NCBI GenBank assembly: GCA_045801465.1
Contig: JBJMSU010000076.1
Span: forward strand, 1 to 6,307
Reading direction: 5' to 3'
Source of the DNA: DATFWC01 sp045801465
GTDB taxonomy: Bacteria; Pseudomonadota; Alphaproteobacteria; Rhizobiales; Xanthobacteraceae
Length of the DNA: 6,307 nucleotides
The notes under the pieces are model-generated. The model had not been told where the DNA came from. It did no database searches and saw only the letters and a program-made list of their open reading frames with translations. A program made the translations under genes and the position numbers. Shown here piece after piece: positions 5,812-6,307 of this stretch (the stretch's first letter is position 1; every line of letters starts with the position of its first letter).

Positions 5812-6307
5812 CCGAAGCGACGCGCATGCCGGCGGCCGTTCCGGCGGCGTTGAGGGCGATCGCGTGGGGCTCGGTGCGCCTGATCGTGATCCTCGGCGTT
5901 CTCCTCGCCTGGGAGCTCGTTGCGCGCTCCGGCCTGGTCACCCCGTTCATGCTGCCGCGGTTTTCCGCCGTGCTCGAGCGCATCTGGGCCGATGCGGCCT
6001 CGGGCGAGCTCGCCGTCAATGTCGGCCTCACGCTCTATCGCGCCATGGTGGGCTTCCTCATCGCGGCGGCCGGCGGCATCGGCTTAGGGATGGCCATGTC
6101 GCGCAGCGTCGGCGTGAACTGGCTGTTCGACCCCGTCATCTCGGTCGGATTTCCCATGCCGAAGATCGCCTTTCTGCCGGTGGTGATCCTGTGGCTCGGC
6201 TTCTACGACCTGTCGAAGATCTCCATGGTGGTGTTCGACGCGATCTTCCCGGTGGTGACGGCGACGATCGCCGGCATCCAGGGGGTCGAGCGCGAGCTCA
6301 TCTGGTC
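5808..6307 (+). CDS. ABC transporter permease 2, NitT/TauT family (3' end beyond window)
   Basis: The reading frame is open from ATG 5808 for 166 codons to the window edge, so the gene is incomplete here because of the window and not because of damage. The start overlaps the permease 1 stop (ATGA). Hydrophobic segments lie at about 22-38, 80-96 and 120-133, with a fourth beginning near 139. GFPMPKIAFLPVVILWLGFYD at about 114-134 matches the family hallmark also found in permease 1 (96-115), showing that the two are paralogues. The N-terminus is about 17 residues longer than that of permease 1. The EAA loop would start just past the edge (GIQGVERELIW is the run-up). It is probably the second half of a heterodimeric channel with the upstream permease. 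Confidence 0.9.
   Translation, partial: MTEATRMPAAVPAALRAIAWGSVRLIVILGVLLAWELVARSGLVTPFMLPRFSAVLERIWADAASGELAVNVGLTLYRAMVGFLIAAAGGIGLGMAMSRSVGVNWLFDPVISVGFPMPKIAFLPVVILWLGFYDLSKISMVVFDAIFPVVTATIAGIQGVERELIW

Overview
The window is a GC-rich (C/G-ending codons), densely packed stretch of chromosomal-type bacterial DNA. Codon use, the Bradyrhizobium-like palindromic repeat at the left end and the gene families present suggest an alphaproteobacterium of the Rhizobiales (Bradyrhizobium / Xanthobacteraceae-like). This assignment is inference; no rRNA or other taxonomic marker is present.

Layout: bases 1-112 are non-coding and hold a palindromic intergenic repeat. A leftward (minus-strand) group follows, in transcription order: an IclR-family regulator (2179-1409), a cyclase / kynurenine-formamidase-fold metal hydrolase (1296-454) and a small cupin (454-113) whose start codon overlaps the cyclase stop codon. 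A 79-base divergent gap (2180-2258) separates this group from a rightward group: an amidohydrolase-2 / gamma-resorcylate-decarboxylase-like protein (2259-3215), a D-2-hydroxyacid dehydrogenase (3220-4173), and, after 61 bases, an ABC importer of the NitT/TauT/SsuABC type with ATPase (4235-5065), permease 1 (5062-5811) and permease 2 (5808 to the right edge, incomplete). The last three genes are joined by 4-base GTGA/ATGA overlaps. No substrate-binding protein lies in the window; it may lie beyond the right edge.

How the genes may work together (inference): this looks like a substrate-inducible catabolic and uptake module for a small organic acid, probably aromatic or ring-derived. The importer would bring the compound in, the decarboxylase, dehydrogenase and cyclase-fold hydrolase would process it, and the IclR protein would control both divergent groups. 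A shared GTACC-containing motif (GTACCRTAT) occurs in the divergent gap and in front of the cyclase, making it a candidate operator. The substrate cannot be read from the sequence.

Unusual points are a D-2-hydroxyacid dehydrogenase with Arg where the family has its catalytic Glu, a cupin with no canonical metal-binding histidines, a cyclase whose HxGTHxD motif has Thr in place of Gly, and two different permeases served by one ATPase.
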